Source: Saccopteryx bilineata
Lineage: Eukaryota > Chordata > Mammalia > Chiroptera > Emballonuridae
Direction: 5' to 3'
DNA length: 64,000 bases
Assembly: GCF_036850765.1 (NCBI RefSeq)
Contig: NC_089490.1
Location: 244,912,562 to 244,976,561 of the forward strand
Under the pieces are notes generated by a model that was not told the origin of the DNA, made no database searches, and was given only the letters and a program-made list of their open reading frames with translations. Position numbers and translations under genes: made by a program. Positions 35,324 through 47,169 of the stretch are shown one piece after another; positions within the stretch are counted from its first letter, which is position 1; the number at the start of each line of letters is the position of its first letter.

Positions 35324-36350
35324 CATTTGGATTCTTTTCATCTCATTTTTCATTAAAAAAACTGCTATAGCCTGACCAGACAGTGGTGCAGGGGATAGAG
35401 CGTCGGACTGGGATGTGGAGAACCCAGGTTCAAGACCCCGAGGTTGCCAGCGTGAGCGTGGGCTCATCTGGTTTGAGCAACGTTCACCAGCTTGAACCCA
35501 AGGTCAGTGGTCTGCTGTAGCCCCCCGGTCAAGGCACATAGGTGAAATCAATCAATGAACAATTAAGGAACCACAATGAAGAATTGATGTTTCTCATCTC
35601 TCTCCCTTCCTGTCTGTCTGTCATATCTGTCCCTATCTGTCCCTCTCTCTGACTCTCTTTCTCGCCCACAAGAAAAAAAAACTGCTATAAACATTAATGT
35701 TTAGGTTTTGGGGTGGACATAAACCTTTATTTACATTGGGCAAACATCTAGGTGTGTAGTTGAAGGGTCATATGGTAAGTGATCTCTAAAAGATTTGCAA
35801 ATTGTTTTCCAAAGTGACCAAATCATTTTTCATTCTTATCAGCAATGCAGGAAAGATTTGGTTACCCTGCAGCCTCACCAAAACTTGATATTTTCAGTTT
35901 TTTAAAAAAAATAGTTAAGCCATTCTAATAGGTTTGTATTTGTATCTCATTCTGGTAGAGAATATAGGTATAACTATAGATATTGTCAGTATCAAAATTA
36001 GTTAGTATGAGCACTATAACTTTGTTTCTTTTCAAATTTGTATTGACCATTCTAATTTCTTTATTTTTCTATATAAATTTATAGTCAAGCTTCTTGATAT
36101 TAACAAATAATCCTGCTGAGACTCTGATTGAGATTATATGAAATCCATAGATTAATTTAGGATGACTTGACATCTTAACAAATGAGTCTTCCAATCTATG
36201 AGCATAGTATAGCTATCCATTTATTCAGGTCTTCTTTTTTAAAATCAATAATTTATAGTTTTTTATTATATAGATCCTATATATAAACATACTCATACAC
36301 ACATACATATTTAGATTTATACTTGAGTATTTGAATTTTTGGTGCAATTA
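35324..36350 (-). mobile_element. old L1M antisense, second segment
   Basis: It continues the L1M interrupted by the provirus: 'tgctataaacattaatgtttaggttttggggtggacataaacc', then 'gggtcatatggtaagtg' and 'ttttccaaagtgacca', the usual antisense L1 ORF2 end. A tRNA SINE (35370-35674) and then a young L1 3' fragment interrupt it. Confidence 0.7.
35370..35674 (+). mobile_element. second tRNA-derived SINE family
   Basis: The head GCCTGACCAGACAGTGGTGC, with TAGAGCGTCGGACTGGGATG and box-B-like GGTTCAAGACCCC, is tRNA-like but differs from the VES head. The body contains CAATCAATGAACAATTAAGG and a (CTCT)-rich 3' part. The duplication AAAAAACTGCTATA flanks it (35356-35369 and 35676-35689). Confidence 0.88.
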
Positions 36351-36368
36351 TAAAGGGTACTTTATTTC

Positions 36369-36793
36369 TTTTCTTCACTTTTTTCTTTACTTTTTATTTT
36401 TTATTATTATTAATTTTAATGGGGTGACATGAATAAATCAGGGTACATATGTTCAGAGAAAACATCTCCCGGTTATTTTGACATTTAATTATGTTGCATA
36501 TCCATCACCCAAAGTCAAATTGTCTTACGTTACCTTCTATCTGGTTTTCTTTATACCTCCCTCCTCCCCCCACCCCCCCTCTCCTTCTCCCCCCCCCCCA
36601 TAACCACCACACTCTTGTCCATGTCTCTGAATCTCATTTTTATATCCCATCTATGTATGGAATCATATAGTTCTTAGTTTTTTTCTAATTTACTTATTTC
36701 ACTCAATATAATGTTATAAAGGTCCATCCATGTTGTTGTAAGTGATCCAATGTCATCATTTCTTATGGCTGAGTAGTATTCCATAGTTATATG
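36369..36793 (-). mobile_element. 5'-truncated young L1 (3' end only)
   Basis: The 3'UTR and last ORF2 codons match the antisense L1 at 56.6-57.0 kb, including the pyrimidine-rich tract at 36558-36600. A perfect 18-bp target duplication TAAAGGGTACTTTATTTC lies at 36351-36368 and 36794-36811. The truncation point is at CCATAGTTATATG. Confidence 0.93.
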
Positions 36794-36811
36794 TAAAGGG
36801 TACTTTATTTC

Positions 36812-36990
36812 AATGAATAGTTAGTTGTTCCTTGCTAGTATGTAGAAATGCAATTGAGTTTCATAATATATTGTCTTGCATTCTATGACATGCTAAATTC
36901 ACTTATTAGTTGCAAGAGTTTTTTTGTAGACACCACAGAAAAGTCTATATGGACAATTATGTTTATGATTTATGACAGTTTTATTCCTTC
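36812..36990 (-). mobile_element. old L1M antisense, third segment
   Basis: 'tatgtagaaatgcaattgag' and 'cacttattagttgcaagagtttttttgtag' are antisense ORF2 phrases that continue the L1M after the truncated L1. Confidence 0.6.
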
Positions 36991-38179
36991 TTTTTAAATC
37001 TGTATGCCTTTGTTGCCTTATGTTATAAGCTAGAACCTCCAGTTCAAAGTCTCTGTGTGATCTGTAATTCAGCAAGAAAGAGCAATATAGACAAATAGAA
37101 GCCAGTTATCAGGGAAAATAAAACTATTTAATTGGTGTAACATCACTGAATTGAGACTGATTGACTAACTATATTAAGGTATTTGAACTTCGTTTGGTAG
37201 GCAATGGAAAGATAGATACTAACAAATAAATTTTAAAAGAAGCTGACATGAACCACAAGTGCACAGTCTGGTAGTGAATAGGGACAAATAGGGCCAAACT
37301 GAGATCCAGAATTCAGTCGCAGAAGAGGTGGCGCCTCTACAGCCAGTGTCCTTCCTAGGGAAACATAAATCCAGGGAAGCAGAGTGGAACTCCAGCCCTT
37401 CTGTACTAACAGCTGTGTATGAAGAAATGCCAATCTAGGATACTAAGGTGATAGATAACGAGGCTACTAGCGTTAAACCAGTTGCAGGTATAATGTTTGG
37501 ATAATGAATAAACCTTTCGGTGGGATTGAGAACAAAAATGGATAGAATTCATTATTAAGTGAAAGAAGTTTAATTAATCATGTGTCTTGAATTACGGAGG
37601 TAAGGATGGCTAACTAGAGCTATTTTTGGAGGTGGGAGAGGGGAAGGGGGTCAGATACCTTCCACTCTCTCTGCAGCTACTAAAGATGAATGAGGTAACT
37701 AAAATTGGTCAGCACCCTGCCTAGAACACTGAGAGTGTGAAATGTTTCTTGCTGTGGGGAACAAGGATGGGGGTTGATTATGGGTAAATCGAAAACTAGA
37801 AGGTATTCTGAGATCCTAAAAATATTTGGACATCAAACATTTTTCATAGAAAAAATGAACAAAGGTATAAAGGAAGCATATCAAAATGGACAGTCCAGGT
37901 AGGGAATCAGTGGCCATGAGGTCAAGAATGGCAGGGTTGCATGAAACACATGGGAGAGGAGATGCACCACATGGGATACTACTCACTTAGAACCTAGTTA
38001 GTACTCATGCCACCTTCTCAGACCTAGAATACAATTTCTGAATGCTGTTAAGGTGTGACCTAACCCACACTTTGCAGACAAAGAGTTGCAACCAGTAGAG
38101 ATGGCCAATGTTGATATGTTCATGTGTATAGATGAGAGTAGGAGCTCTATTTTACATCTGAGGTGTGTAATCCTTAAAG
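36991..38179. other. no gene recognised
   Basis: Single-copy-looking DNA, with a G-rich patch at 37629-37651. Confidence 0.4.
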
Positions 38180-38345
38180 ATTAGTCCTGCTACTTACTAG
38201 CTCTACGGCTAGTAAGATCTTGTCACTTATACTCTCATATTCTGTTTTCTTATCTGTAAAGTGCAATTGTACTATGTACCTCAAAGCACCGATATAATAA
38301 TTAAGGGAAACAACACAGACAGCATAGGTTTTCGATAAGCATCAC
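38180..38345 (+). repeat. MIR-like ancient SINE
   Basis: 'cctgctacttactagctctacgg', 'tctgttttcttatctgtaaagtg' and 'ataattaaggg' appear in MIR order. Diverged. Confidence 0.6.
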
Positions 38346-41300
38346 TGCCTTTCATTATCTCAAAATATTAAAATGATTGCGTACTAAGCAAGGATGGTTT
38401 CAGAATTTCCATTTGGAGTGCCTGTGGACACCAATCTGGATGGAAGTTTAGATGCTAGGAAAGTTGTCAGGGCTGTCAATCTATAGCAAGCACACTGTGT
38501 TTTCACAGATGTTCTATTGATCTGGGTTGTCTTCAGTGGTTGCAGGGCTAGAGATAACAGGGAACGCTAAAGCATCCCTCTGTTTGCGAGCCTCCCCTTG
38601 GCACTGCTGTTGGTGTTCAAGTTTGTTGCGCGGTGAAACGGGCCATATCTCACTATTTTTATAGACCCTAGCTGGCAGTAAATAAGTGCACCAGTCAAAG
38701 ATTATGGTTATTGTGATATTAGACGCTTGCTGGGAGCCCAAGCTGGTGACAACTATTAAATCATCCTGTAGACAAAGAGTCCAAGAGGGAAACGAAAGTT
38801 CAGAAGCACTGGTTATTAAATCCCTGAAACCACGTTTTGCGTGTGTCTCAGTGGCCTTCAGTGGCCTCGGTGACTGCAGCTCATGGGCCTGCCTTTTTGC
38901 AACAACGCTTCCTGCGAGGCATACACTGAGCAACTGAGAACCTCCTGACGGTGGGGTTCTGACTGTTTTCCTGAGAAGTCCTTGGGCTGTTGTAAATAAA
39001 TTCATAAAGGAAGAAATTATCCTCAGAAGCCAAACTGAAGGTTCTACAGAATCCAAAGTCTAACTTGGAAATAAAATAGACACTGTCTTCTAAAACCTAT
39101 GTAGAGAGTTTGAATAAGTCAGGTATTTGGAAAAATCTGGGTATCAGAGAATAATCCACTGATCTTGCCTCAGAAAAGAAACAATTATAATAATAATAAT
39201 AATACAGAATTCAACTTTTATCAGATATCTCTAAGGTAGCTTTTCAAAGAGGATTATGTGTTATTAAAGTAAGGGAGATAAGACACATACATTCAGGCAA
39301 TTTAAGGCTTATAATACGAGCTTTGCAGAGTAATTAAGCAGGAACTAAAAGTTTTGTGCCTAACACCTAGTTACTTATAATGACCAAAAAAAAAAAAAAA
39401 AATTCAGTATTTTAGGAATTTCCTTCTACTTTTATTGCTGGCTGAGGACTCACGGACCAACTCTGATGTTTTCATCCACAGATTGTAGAAGCTTTTCCCT
39501 GTTCTATTTCTCTCTTTTCTTCTTCCTCAACTTTCTAGTATGAAAAGTCTTCTTTACGATATTATCTGAGTTCTTCAGTTTTCCCAAGGATAAGAAAGTC
39601 TCAAAATGAATGTGAGTCCTAAGTGGGTATAATTTTGAAACTGTCTTGGTGATGTCTGCTGAACTGTGTGGGTTTACTTAACAGGCCACCCCGATGTCCA
39701 CTTTCTCCCTCACTATTGGTGAACTGTCCCTGACACTGAGCTCAGTTATAACAGTGATAACAGTGACTGATTCCCAATAAAGGAGCAAGGCCAGATGTAC
39801 GCAATGAGCTCCAAAGGAGCACTCAGAATTAATTGAATGCATTTGAACTCCTGTTTATATTAGTAATAACTAGGATCTCTTTTCCTAAGGAGTATACACA
39901 GTCTTCCTCTGATGATGAATAGTTTTGTACTTGTTCTAATTCAATATCCCTTTTCTCTCATTATATTTTTACAGACCTTTTCATTTTACAGTGTAAGTGT
40001 TTAGAGATAGCATCTAAGTAGGGACACTTCTAAAACCTAAACAATGATCTTCTCCTAAAATCTAAACAATGATTTTGACAAAGCATTACTTCTTTTTGAA
40101 AGTACTGCTCAAAATACTGTGGCTTTAGAAGAAAATAAGCATGTGGATACTAAATGTAAGTACAGGTACATATAAATGGCACCATTCTTAAACATGCCAT
40201 GAGAAATATGAATGACATGATCTATTAGGAAAATATTTTAAATGCCTATACAGGCAATGGGTAAATTGTTTGAATACACAGTTTAACAAACCAACAAAAA
40301 ATATAATAATTATATTCTTTATAGTCTATTATATATTGTATACCAATACAATAGAAAATAGTAGAAATATGAGTGAGGAATATAAATGTCAGAAAATAAC
40401 ACATGAGCTCCAGCCGATTTCATTTTAATTTCTATCCCACATAGTCTGTGTTCTTTTATGATATGCTTTTGAATCTCTCTCAAGTTTCTTGCCTTTCCAT
40501 TCATGCCCCAATTTAAAAGCCATTGCCTTGCACTGAACTTTCAAGATAGCTTACTCACTGATCTTACTGCCTTCAGCCCTTCTGCATTTTAATGTATTGG
40601 GCATGGTTGGATTAATCTTCCTAACACACCACAGTATCGGTGGGCAAAGAGGTCAGCCTAGTGTTAATGATCTCTAGAAGAGATTTCACTTCTACCTGAG
40701 CAGTTCACTCATAAATTTTATTTTAATGGAATTATAATCTACCATTTTAATGTCTACACTGAAGTGATTTTCACATTTTCTTATTCTTTGGGGATGGAAA
40801 ATGGGTGATCATAAAACAAGGTCCATATTGGCAAAACCTAAAACAGTCAAATTAAGAAAGTCATCATGTCTTTTGAAAGTAAATATAACAAAAATAAATT
40901 ATTTTCACTTTCTATGAATCTAGAAAGAGCCCTGTATGTTTGCCATTTGACTTATTTATTCTTTGCACCACTTATAATAATTCAAATAAGACATTGGCAA
41001 CATTTCTAGTTAGTGTATTTCCTCGGTAACATAATGTAATACAATTAGCCATTCAGATTAAGTCATTTTAATAAGTTTGAAACTTTTGTACAATTAGTAA
41101 CCATGCCGTGCAATAATAATTAAGATATATCTGAATTCAAATGTTAATGATGATGTTGCTCGCTACTTATCTTAGACTTTACTTTTAAAAATAGAATTGC
41201 ATAAACTAAAGCATAAAAAGGTGTTAATTTTATTTCATCATTATTAAGATAATTTAAAAAATGAAATAAGACAGTGAAAAACAAACAAACAAAAAGAATC

Positions 41301-43655
41301 CTTAAATGTCTTCAATGGGAAAATTTTAAAGTTTTTAAAGAAAAGTGTTTTCAAATTTCCAGAAACTGAATATGCAGGTGTGTTTACTGGGAGGAGAGGT
41401 TCATTGAAGGGTAAATGGAAGGATAGAGGTTGCTTAATACTAAAATAATTTCTATGAAATTGATTTTCATCTGCAGGGTGCTCTTGCAAGTTTAGTAGTT
41501 ATATAATTTATTAATCAGAGAATTGCAATAGAAAAGTTACTGGTTCTTGAAATTGACTTTGCAAACAAACTTGGATGAATTTATTATACACTTAATTCTG
41601 TTTCCTGATACTTCCTGATTTCTTAGGAATACTGTGAGAATACACACTGAGATACCTCTAGGAAAAAAAGCAATGAAAACCATGGCATAAATATTCCTAC
41701 ATTACATTTTTAAACTTAGGAAAAAATATTGGCTCCAAATATTTTTTCATTAACTGTATATCTTTACTTATAATTTAAATTACAGGACTAATTCATTTTC
41801 ATTTCCAGTGGTTGTTAAACAGAGGCAGACCCTGTGATTGAAATGTCTAATGAATGATAATAAGGCATAAGCCTTTGATTGCTATAGACACAGTAGACAA
41901 CAGATGTTTTTAAAGAAGTAAAACCACAAATTCTAACCAACAATTCAAAGGGTGAGACCTCCTCTGGGAAGAAATTGAGACAGCATTTTTGGAATCTCCC
42001 TTGCCCCAAACCCTGCAAACATTTTAAAACTATGAAATTTCATAAATACCAAAACAAAGAAACAAGTCTAGTCTCAATTCTAAGGGAATTTGAGTGAAAC
42101 TTTAAAAACTAGCAAAGCAATGAGCCTGTGCTTAAGTTATAGCTCAGTTGGGCCATAGTGGGGTCAAAACAATCACAATTTTTCTCACTAACTATTGTCC
42201 ACAGACCACATGGGTGAATGCGACAATTAAGCAGATGGGTAAGGAGGGCTGAAGGCATCTGTGTGGCTGGGGAGATGACGGGTCTGACACCATGTTGACA
42301 ATAAAGAAGAGAATGTTATGGCCTGGCTCGGGTTATGAGTTTTATTTGGAATCTGCCATCCTGAGGCTCCTGGGCAGGAGAAGCCTGGGTTTAGATGCTT
42401 TTGGATAATGGAAGACAATTTTCCTCCTCAAGCAAATACATAAGTTGATATGACTTATGGTTTTTATCCTTCAACTGAAGTACAAGGAGATATTTTGATG
42501 GCTTATCTTATAGAGCTAGGTCCGTTGGGTTCAAATGTACTGAGTCAGAGAGGAAGAAGAGACAGATAATAAAGGAAGGAGACAATGTGGGTAATCTGCT
42601 CATGTCTACAGATTTAGGCATTTTAAAGATCTGAAGCTGAAGGCACTTCTCTTGCCTTCTCTGCACTGCTTATGGGTTCCTGTGGTTGGAGACCACACAG
42701 CGCACGGAGAGGACAGAGCTGGACTCTCACAGCTCAGATCTAGAAAATAGTGTCATTTCCTCTTGGAAATGTAAAGGAACAAATGAAGCAATGGCAGCAC
42801 TGACTCAGCCTGGAAATGGCAAGGATGCTGCGACTTCCCAGAGCACAGGCTGCCGTGAGTGGGAGTGGGTTACCAGTCAGGTTGTACCCAGAGCCACACC
42901 GGAGAGCTCCCAGGAATGCCTCTCTGCACCTGTCTGCAGATCTACTGAAATATCTGAGGGTCTGGGCTGCGGAGAAGATAACCACTCAGATACATAGACA
43001 TTCATATCTATCAGTTTTGAATATAAAAATTAAAAAGTAAACTGTTTCTCTAGTTACTGATGGAACCCCAAACACTCAGCTTTACATGTTCTTTAGAGAT
43101 AACACGTCGCTATCCCTGCCTTCTTTCTGTACGATAAACATCAAAGCAAACCAGCTGCTGCTCCCCTTGGTAGCTTCCAGCCACCGTGTCCTATGTTGAC
43201 TTCTGATCAAGTGCTCGCAATTTAGCTGAGGAGAGCAGGTAAGTGACATTTTCCAAATTTAATTCAAATCACCTTTCTGCCAACACATATTGCCTTAGCA
43301 AAAATAAAAGGACCAAAAAGAAAATAAATATTATTTCAATGTACATGCTAATTAGAATTGTCATTTTTCCAAAGGAGAAATTCAGAGTCATGGCTGACCC
43401 TTCTCTTTCTTTGACTCAAGCCTCTATTCACCCCACACAATCTCCGGACCCTGTCTCCTACGGGTTACCTGACTCTGTCCCTTCCTAACACCCACTGGAT
43501 TGGCTTCTACTCAGATCCTTCAATCCCCCTGTGTTGACTACTGGTTTTCTAACTGGGCACCATGTTTTCTGCCTTTCTTTACCTTGAATCATATACTTTA
43601 TCTTATAAAAATCCAAAATGGGTTATTCTGTTTTATGATTAAATCCAAACCTGTC
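38346..43655. other. long single-copy-looking stretch, no gene recognised
   Basis: There is no transposon end or motif-bearing ORF here. The 180-codon ORF on the minus strand at 38514-39056 has no domain I recognise. It lies in a block of balanced composition (38500-39060), so it could be a chance ORF in conserved non-coding DNA. A (TAA)n run lies near 39185 and an A run near 39388. Confidence 0.35.
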
Positions 43656-43663
43656 ACTTAGAT

Positions 43664-44352
43664 CAGTGGTCCCCAACCTTTTTTGGGCCATGGACTGGTT
43701 TGTCAGAAAATATTTTCATGTTCCAGCCTTTAGGGTGGGATGGATAAATGTATCACGTGACTGAGATAAGCGTCAAGAGTGAGTCTTAGGGCCCTGGCCG
43801 GTTGGCTCAGCTGTAGAGCGTCGGCCTGGCATGTGGGGGACCAGGGTTCAATTCCCGGCCAGGGCACATAGGAGAAGCGCCCATTTGCTTCTCCACCCCC
43901 CCTCCTTCCTCTCTGTCTCTCTCTTCCCCTCCCGCAGCCGAGGCTCCATTGGAGCAAAGATGGCCCGGGCGCTGGGGATGGCTCCTTGGCCTCTGCCCCG
44001 GGCACTAGAGTGGCTCTGGTCGGGCAGAGCGATGCCCTGGAGGGGCAGAGCATCGCCCCCTGGTGGGCAGAGCGTCGCCCCTTGGTGGGCGTGCCGGGTG
44101 GATCCCGGTCGGGCGCATGCGGGAGTCTGTCTGACTGTCTCTCCCTGTTTCCAGCTTCAGAAAAATACACAGACACACACACACACACACAAAGAGTGAG
44201 TCTTAGACAGATGTTACAGAGGGAATCTGGTCATTTTTAAAAAATAAAACATCATTCAGACTTAAATATAAATAAAACAGAAATAATGTAAGTTATCTAT
44301 TCTTTCTCTGCAGACCGGTACCGGTCCATGGCCCAGGGGTTGGGGACCACTG
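43664..44352. mobile_element. nonautonomous hAT element, split by a VES SINE
   Basis: The ends are CAGTGGTCCCCAACC and GGTTGGGGACCACTG. The 8-bp duplication ACTTAGAT / ACTTAGAC (43656-43663, 44353-44360) has one mismatch. Without the 403-bp VES it is about 270 bp. It is a sister of the copy at 46059-46404 but lacks part of the middle. Confidence 0.93.
43789..44191 (+). mobile_element. VES SINE inside the hAT element
   Basis: The head GGCCCTGGCCGGTTGGCTCAG is followed by box-B-like GGTTCAATTCCCGGCC. The tail holds (AC)n. The 14-bp target duplication AAGAGTGAGTCTTA lies at 43775-43788 and 44192-44205, so the VES is younger than the hAT element. Three internal 20-bp modules. ORFs over 100 codons are chance. 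Confidence 0.95.
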
Positions 44353-44360
44353 ACTTAGAC

Positions 44361-46050
44361 TAAAGCCACTTCACAAGTAGCATTTTGTTCTCTGTGTTCC
44401 CTCATCAGGAGTAGAGTTGGAAATACAATTAACACTTCAGAATTATTTATAGACAGTGTTTATGGACGACTTCAAAATATCTGGTCATCTACAAAATCTA
44501 CCCAATTAGTATTTCTTCTATACTATCTACATCTCTTTATGCATACTGCAACTGTTTGAATTCCATTGGAAGCCATGTGACTTAAGGACCACTCCTTATA
44601 AAATAATCAACACACAGTTAAAATATAACTTTATTCCAAAATGGAAAGAATGATACAGAGATTAGTAAATGGTTAATAGTAAATTACAATAAATACATAT
44701 GAATATGTAGGTAGGTAGGTAAGTAGGTAGATAGTGAAAGATAGATAGATAGATATTGATAAAAAAAAAAAGAAGGAAGTAAAAAGGAAAAAGTCAAGAA
44801 AGACAAGTGCTTACTATTTAATTCTTACTACCATTAAGTTGAATGTATCAAATTGTTAGGCCTTCTTCAGAAATCATGTTTATATCTCATTTTTTTAAAT
44901 ATATTAAGAACACACAGAAACACATTTGTTAAGTGGTACATTTAGATAGAAAGGTCAGTAGAAGGATTAGTTTAAAAGCCAGAAGACATAATTTAGTCGC
45001 ATCTTTGATGCTTATTTACTCTAAGAACTTGAAATATTGCTATATTATTTTTTTATCTGTTTTGGTGATAATAAGCTGTTATTTTTGATGCTCAATTTCT
45101 TAATAGATAAAATAAGTATAGTAATACCTATCTCATCTTTTGATGCTCCATAGTTTGATCCAAATGAAGGTCAAATCAAATGAAACACCCTGAAAACTGT
45201 AAAAGCCTATAATCTATTATTTTCCCACTCATTCAGTTCTTTAACACATAAGTAAAACTACGTAGTTAGCTTATTAACAAACACTGTGCCACAGAGCTCT
45301 CAAAAGCTCCTTAAGTCTCTATGGCAATCTGAAAAATTATTTTTTTATACTGCTTTTCTGGGAATTTTATTATAAGGGAACAAATTATCAAGCATATTTT
45401 CCTTCTCGGCCTTCTCTCTGGGGACAGATGTGGTAAAGGTTATGTTGATGTACATTGAAAGTTGGCATTTAAAAAAAATGGGATACTTTGGGTCCACATG
45501 AAATAAAGTTCTTTTAGAAACATTTTTTTTTTGCTTAAATATTGTACTGCTTTGTTCCTATCACGTGATACTTCTCTTCAGATTTAATGTTTTACTTTGA
45601 AAACAGCTCACATTTATGTATTTGATTCTATTAGTTTTATTCTATAAATCTTTATAAAAATAAAACTTCAAAATTTTCCTTCACTTGGAGATTTTAATTG
45701 ATGGTGAAGAGTGGTAAACTTCCTGCCTGTCTAGTTGTGTTCTAGCCTCTACTTGCTCTACTTTAATATGATTTCTCTCACAGTCACTTGGATTATTGCA
45801 TTTTAACATGGTGTTTTTTTATAGGAATAATAGGTTAAATTACCATTGGTAACTTGGTCCCTTTTGAAATCAACTGACATGAAATGTATATCTCTCGCTT
45901 TGATTTACTACATACCGATTGAAAATAAAAAGCGGTGTTAAGTTTCTCACAGTTTTATGAACAATTGAAAGTGCATGGGTGTTTCCTGTGAGGTCTGCAG
46001 TAGCAAAGCAGGTGTGCTATTCCTACTTCAAGGAAGGCTCTTCCTGGAGA
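44361..46050. other. AT-rich DNA with a GTAG/GATA microsatellite, no gene
   Basis: A (GTAG)n/(GATA)n tract lies at 44708-44756. Nothing else was recognised. Confidence 0.45.
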
Positions 46051-46058
46051 GTCTAGAG

Positions 46059-46404
46059 CAGTGGTCCCCAACCTTTTTTGGACCACGGACCAGCTTATGT
46101 CAGAAAATATTTTCACGGACTGGCCTTTAGGGTGGGACAGATAAATGCACAAAATAAAATTATGTGACCGGTGTAAAAATTGTGGTATTTTTAAATATAA
46201 TTGTCAAACTTACAAGACAAGTGTCAAGAGTGAGTCTTATACGGATATAACAGAGGGAATCGGGTCATTTTTAAAAAATAAAACATCATTCAGATTTAAA
46301 TATAAATAAAACGGAAATAATGTTATTTATTCTTTCTCTGCGGACTGGTACCAAATGGCCCATGGACCAGTACTGATCCACAGCCTGGGGGTTGGGGACC
46401 ACTG
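46059..46404. mobile_element. nonautonomous hAT element
   Basis: 346 bp, ends CAGTGGTCCCCAACC and GGTTGGGGACCACTG. The perfect 8-bp duplication GTCTAGAG lies at 46051-46058 and 46405-46412. It belongs to the same family as the element at 43664 and keeps an AT-rich middle that the other lacks. No ORF. Confidence 0.95.
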
Positions 46405-46494
46405 GTCTAGAGTCTTACCTGACTGATTCTCACAGTAGCACATAGGACCTTCAAAGAGAAGTGAGTCAGATTCCCAAAGTCGTTTTGGAAAACA

Positions 46495-46610
46495 CCACAG
46501 CTATTTACTGGCTGTGTGACCTTGAGTAAACTCACAGTCCCTGTGGACATCAGCTTTCCTGTCTTTTAAACAAGATTCGAAGATGATTGCCAAGATCCTT
46601 TTCAATCTGA
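46495..46610 (+). repeat. MIR-like ancient SINE
   Basis: 'ttactggctgtgtgaccttgag', then 'cagctttcctgtcttttaaac', is a typical MIR core. Confidence 0.65.
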
Positions 46611-47169
46611 AAATTTTACATATTTAATTCAAGGGCAAATCTTATTTTGTGGTAAAATCAAATATGCTCCCATGGTTTAAAATGTTTTACTGAAGATTTT
46701 GGGTAAAGAATCAAACTTGATTCCATGGTACTCAATATGTTTTTAGCATTTTAAAAGTTTCTTCATTCATGTCTCTTTTCTGCTTGCTATTTTAAAAATA
46801 ATCTTTTCTGTAGCACACAAGAATATATTGAGTTAAAAAAATTTAAATTAGGTCATTTAATATAACCACTATGCAATTTTTAAATTGCGTTCCTATTTAT
46901 TTATTTATTTATTTATTGTGTTTATCCCATATTTCATAATGAAAATCTTTAAAGATGTAAGAAAGTTGACTCAAATACACTTACATACTAAAACAAACAT
47001 TTTGTTCTATTTGTTTTATCATATATCTATCCATATTTTATCATATATCTATCATATATCTATCCATACATCCATTTCTCTATCCGTCAATCCTTTTATT
47101 TGATGCATTTTAAAGTAAGTAGCAAATATCTATACCCTCCACTCCTGAACACTTCAGGATGCCTGACAT
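46611..47169. other. AT-rich DNA, no gene recognised
   Basis: A (TTTA)n run lies at 46897-46918 and TATC-type repeats at 47030-47075. Confidence 0.45.

Noticed and set aside
44708..44756. Short direct repeats, considered as a CRISPR-like array
   Set aside because: Simple GTAG/GATA microsatellite without spacers, in a vertebrate genome.
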